DNA from: Lutibacter sp.
GTDB lineage: Bacteria; Bacteroidota; Bacteroidia; Flavobacteriales; Flavobacteriaceae
Reading direction: 5' to 3'
Length of the DNA stretch: 64,000 nt
Assembly (NCBI RefSeq): GCF_021647475.1
Contig: NZ_JAKIUR010000001.1
Coordinates: 94,636-158,635 of the forward strand
Under the pieces are notes generated by a model. That model did not search any database. It was not told where the DNA came from and saw only the letters and a program-made list of their open reading frames with translations. Shown piece by piece: positions 61,390-64,000 of this stretch. The first letter of the stretch is position 1; every line of letters starts with the position of its first letter. A program made the position numbers and the translations under genes.

Positions 61390-61722
61390 ATGAAAAAATC
61401 AGAAGGCTTTTTTGACAAAGTTTATGACGTTGCAAAATTAATTCCTTACGGAAAAGTTACTAGTTATGGAGCAATTGCAACTTATTTGGGCACTGCAAAA
61501 TCTGCCAGAATGGTTGGTTGGGCAATGAATGCTTCTCATGGAAATGATTTAATTCCTGCACATAGAGTGGTAAATCAAAAAGGATTATTAACCGGTAAAC
61601 ATCATTTTGACGGAACTAATTTAATGCAACAATTATTAGAAAACGAAGGAATTATTGTAATTGAAAATCAAATTCAAAATTTTGAAAAAGTTTTTTGGAA
61701 TCCATCAAAAGAATTAAGCTAA
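61390..61722 (+). CDS. alkyltransferase-like protein (MGMT family, no active-site Cys)
   Basis: The 110-residue protein has the MGMT DNA-binding domain (IPYGKVTSYGAIATYLG, ARMVGWAMNASHGNDLIPAH) but the motif PCHRV is replaced by PAHRV, so the methyl-accepting Cys is Ala. Such alkyltransferase-like (ATL) proteins bind O6-alkylguanine tightly and hand it to nucleotide excision repair. It lies 18 bp downstream of trmB on the same strand. The paralogue with Cys is at 29195. Confidence 0.92.
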   Translation: MKKSEGFFDKVYDVAKLIPYGKVTSYGAIATYLGTAKSARMVGWAMNASHGNDLIPAHRVVNQKGLLTGKHHFDGTNLMQQLLENEGIIVIENQIQNFEKVFWNPSKELS

Positions 61723-61840
61723 ATAGTTCATTTTCAAAAAATGATGTGTAACAACTTCAACACTTCTTTTTAACGCATATATTTTTAATCCAACAGAACT
61801 TCTGTATATTTGTTGTTTAGAATCATTTTATATAACAATT

Positions 61841-62965
61841 ATGGCAATTAACAAAAAAGATATAACAAAAGCCCTTGAAACCATTACGGCACCTGGTGAA
61901 GGCAAAAATTTAATTGAAAGTGGTGCAGTAAAAAATATTGTAACTTTTGATAAAGAAGTAATTGTAGATGTTACCATTAGCAATCCATCTTTACAAGCAA
62001 AAAAGAAAATGGAAGTAGAAATCATGAAAGTAATTCATGACTTGGTAGATCAAAAAACCGATGTAAAAGTAAACGTACAAGCAATTGTTCCTGTTAAGCC
62101 AATAAACACTGTTGAAAATAAATTACCAGGAGTTCAAAATATTATAGCAATTGCTTCAGGTAAAGGTGGTGTTGGAAAATCTACTATCACCGCAAATATG
62201 GCAATCTCTTTACAAAAAATGGGATTTAAAGTTGGTATTTTAGATGCCGATGTTTACGGACCTTCTATTCATTTAATGTTTGATGTAGAAAATGCTCGTC
62301 CATTATCTGTTACTGTTGACGGACAATCAAAAATGCAACCTATTGAAAGTTATGGCGTTAAAATATTATCCCTTGGGTTTTTTACAGGTGCAAATCAAGC
62401 TGTAATTTGGCGTGGAGCAATGGCTTCAAAAGCACTAAATCAAATGATATTTGATGCTAACTGGGGCGAGTTAGACTTTTTATTAATTGATTTACCTCCT
62501 GGAACAGGTGATATTCATTTATCAATTGTACAATCTGTTGCCGTTACAGGTGCTGTAATTGTTAGTACACCTCAAAACATTGCTTTAGCAGATGCTAAAA
62601 AAGGTGTTGCCATGTTTGCTCAAGCAGATATTAATGTTCCTGTTTTGGGAATTGTTGAAAACATGAGTTATTTTACTCCTGAAGAATTACCTAACAATAA
62701 ATATTATATTTTTGGAAAAGATGGAGCTAAAAATCTGGCAGAAGATTCCAATACAACATTTTTAGGAGAAGTTCCCTTAGTGCAAAGTATTAGAGAAGCT
62801 TGTGATGCTGGACATCCTGTGGCTTTACAAGACAATACACCATTAGAAAATGCCTTTTCTGAAATCACAAAAAATATGCTTACAGAATTAGTGAAAAGAA
62901 ATAAAGCTTTACCTCCAACAGAAGTAGTTAGAATTACCGCCTTGAGTGGATGTAGCACAAACTAA
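61841..62965 (+). CDS. mrp: Mrp/NBP35-family iron-sulfur carrier ATPase
   Basis: The 374-residue protein has an N-terminal DUF59/MIP18 domain (about 1-90) and a P-loop ATPase domain with IASGKGGVGKSTITANMA (deviant Walker A), DADVYGPSIHLMF and LLIDLPPGTGDIHLSI. Family members carry and deliver Fe-S clusters. The C-terminus ends LSGCSTN, with a single Cys; the usual CxxC of Mrp in the ATPase part is not obvious. A possible -7 element TATATTTG is at 61805-61812. The NifU-like gene follows 3 bp later, consistent with a joint Fe-S role. Confidence 0.93.
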   Translation: MAINKKDITKALETITAPGEGKNLIESGAVKNIVTFDKEVIVDVTISNPSLQAKKKMEVEIMKVIHDLVDQKTDVKVNVQAIVPVKPINTVENKLPGVQNIIAIASGKGGVGKSTITANMAISLQKMGFKVGILDADVYGPSIHLMFDVENARPLSVTVDGQSKMQPIESYGVKILSLGFFTGANQAVIWRGAMASKALNQMIFDANWGELDFLLIDLPPGTGDIHLSIVQSVAVTGAVIVSTPQNIALADAKKGVAMFAQADINVPVLGIVENMSYFTPEELPNNKYYIFGKDGAKNLAEDSNTTFLGEVPLVQSIREACDAGHPVALQDNTPLENAFSEITKNMLTELVKRNKALPPTEVVRITALSGCSTN

Positions 62966-62968
62966 ATA

Positions 62969-63217
62969 ATGGATAAGGAAGAATTAAGAATTAACATTGA
63001 ACAAGCCTTACAGGAAATTAGACCATTTTTAGAAGCTGATGGTGGTAATATTTCTTTAGTTGAAATAACCAATGATACTGTTAGTGTTCAACTAGAAGGT
63101 GCTTGCATTGGTTGTTCAGTTAATCAAATGACACTTAAAAATGGTGTGGAAGCTACCATTAAAAAGTATGCTCCACAAATAAAACGTATTGTTGAGGTTA
63201 ACGGAATTTCTTTCTAA
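62969..63217 (+). CDS. NifU C-terminal-like Fe-S scaffold protein
   Basis: The 82-residue protein is a stand-alone NifU C-terminal domain with the cluster-binding motif EGACIGCSVNQMTLKNGVE (CxxC). It starts 3 bp after mrp and ends before a strong terminator. It probably provides Fe-S clusters for transfer with Mrp. Confidence 0.93.
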   Translation: MDKEELRINIEQALQEIRPFLEADGGNISLVEITNDTVSVQLEGACIGCSVNQMTLKNGVEATIKKYAPQIKRIVEVNGISF

Positions 63218-63243
63218 AGTTCTATAAAAATAGATTTCATTAA

Positions 63244-63272
63244 AAAAAGAGCACATAAAGTGCTCTTTTTTA
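63244..63272 (+). terminator. intrinsic terminator of the mrp-nifU operon
   Basis: AAAAAGAGCAC (63244-63254) pairs perfectly with GTGCTCTTTTT (63260-63270), followed by further T. Confidence 0.85.
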
Positions 63273-63377
63273 TTGCTTTAATGCTAAAAAAATATGCTAT
63301 ATTTGTAATGTATGAAAAATCCTTGGACAGAATTATTATTACTTCTTAAATTCTTAATCAAGAGAGATCCTGAATGA
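63273..63377 (+). other. promoter and possible 21-codon leader frame before hmgA
   Basis: TTG (63273-63275), 22 bp, TATATTTG (63298-63305) form a promoter of the local type. Seven bases later an ATG opens a 21-codon frame (MKNPWTELLLLLKFLIKRDP then E, stop at 63377). It could be a leader peptide or chance; the downstream gene starts 139 bp later. The remainder of the gap 63378-63516 is AT-rich with no other feature recognised. Confidence 0.35.
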
Positions 63378-63516
63378 GTCAACTATTTTACATAGGCAAC
63401 TTATTAATTTTCTTATGTACACAACACAACCTCAATTTTAAATCAACCTCAATACTTTTTTAAGGTGATTAAATTTTAAAGAGATTTATATTAAATACTA
63501 ACTAAAATCATCAATT

Positions 63517-64000
63517 ATGCCTAGCTATTATTCCTTAGGTGAAATTCCACCAAAACGCCATACTGTTTTTGAAAATCCAAATGGAGGATTGTATCAAGAA
63601 GAGCTTTTTGGAACTGCTGGTTTTGCAGGAATGTCATCATTAATTTATCATTTAAATCCACCAACAGTAGTAACCGAAATAAAAAAGGTAAAAGAGGTTA
63701 CTCCAAAAATTGCGATTAACAAAAATATGAAAGCGCTCAGTTTTAAAGGATTTTCTTTAAAACCCACAACGGATTATTTAGAAAGCAGAAAAACACTTTT
63801 TGTAAATAACGATTTGCACATTGGTTTGGCCGCTCCAAAAGAATTTTCTTCATCCTATTTTTATAAAAATGCAGATGCCGATGAAATGCTATTTGTTCAT
63901 ATTGGTTCTGGAACACTAAAAACCATGTACGGAAACATAGATTTCAAATACGGTGATTACTTAATAATTCCACGTGGTACAATTTATCAAATTGATTTTG
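63517..64000 (+). CDS. hmgA: homogentisate 1,2-dioxygenase, 3'-truncated by window edge
   Basis: The frame from ATG 63517 is open to the end of the window (161 codons). The N-terminus YYSLGEIPPKRHTVFENPNG, then GGLYQEELFGTAGFAGMSSL and YLIIPRGTIYQI, matches homogentisate dioxygenase, which opens the ring of homogentisate in tyrosine/phenylalanine breakdown. The iron ligands and catalytic His lie beyond the window. Gene identification rests on these N-terminal motifs. Confidence 0.88.
   Translation, partial: MPSYYSLGEIPPKRHTVFENPNGGLYQEELFGTAGFAGMSSLIYHLNPPTVVTEIKKVKEVTPKIAINKNMKALSFKGFSLKPTTDYLESRKTLFVNNDLHIGLAAPKEFSSSYFYKNADADEMLFVHIGSGTLKTMYGNIDFKYGDYLIIPRGTIYQIDF

Overview
The window is a low-GC chromosomal segment from a member of the Bacteroidota, most likely family Flavobacteriaceae. 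The evidence is the gene content: a Por/type IX secretion (T9SS) C-terminal sorting domain, a TonB-dependent receptor, many SP/lipoprotein outer-membrane proteins, flavobacterial families such as DUF4254, DUF6427 and DUF6341 (family names from memory), and promoters of the Bacteroidetes TTG...TAnnTTTG type. No genus can be assigned. No rRNA and no CRISPR array are present; two tRNA genes are.

Layout. 1-3057: the 3' part of a TonB-dependent receptor and a lipoprotein. 3198-15142: an 11.9 kb integrative element inserted at the 3' end of a tRNA-Arg(CCU) gene, with 13 bp direct repeats at its ends, TGGACAC arm-type repeats inside both ends, a tyrosine integrase, a 'mobile mystery' HTH/Fic gene pair with a recognisable operator, a large secreted M4-type metalloprotease with CUB domains, a small serine recombinase, an HUH-type Rep protein with an excisionase-like HTH protein, and several unknowns. 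15131-15319: tRNA-Arg and tRNA-Asn. 15607-19704: the E1 and E2 subunits of 2-oxoglutarate dehydrogenase. 19865-27600: a divergent cluster in which an ECF sigma factor and a membrane TPR (putative anti-sigma) protein face a lipoprotein, a PKD/outer-membrane protein, a TPR-CHAT caspase-like protein and a retropepsin-like aspartic protease. 27612-42896: housekeeping and envelope genes (tatD, ogt, a SprA-like barrel, glyS, comF, a cystathionine gamma-synthase-type enzyme, a cation/proton antiporter). 42899-44439: a DinB-family gene cleanly interrupted by a 1,077 bp IS1595-like element with a perfect 8 bp target duplication. 44517-49276: an ArsC-like protein, an outer-membrane protein, and an operon with DUF4254, a D12-type adenine methylase and a possible nuclease partner. 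49457-63217: conserved housekeeping genes (tdk, alr, mscL, GH3-like, M23 peptidase, nadD, gmk, yicC, GT9, LysM/BON, upp, trmB, ATL, mrp, nifU-like). 63517-64000: the start of a homogentisate dioxygenase gene.

Three observations stand out. First, five intergenic copies (18371, 19732, 45906, 51855, 58135) of a dispersed repeat can fold into a cloverleaf-like structure; three of them are enclosed in a terminator-like outer stem and lie between convergent genes. Second, the integrative element displaced the tRNA operon's own terminator by 12 kb and carries substitutes at its tRNA-proximal end. Third, the sigma/anti-sigma/CHAT/retropepsin cluster looks like a regulated envelope protease system whose role is not known to me.
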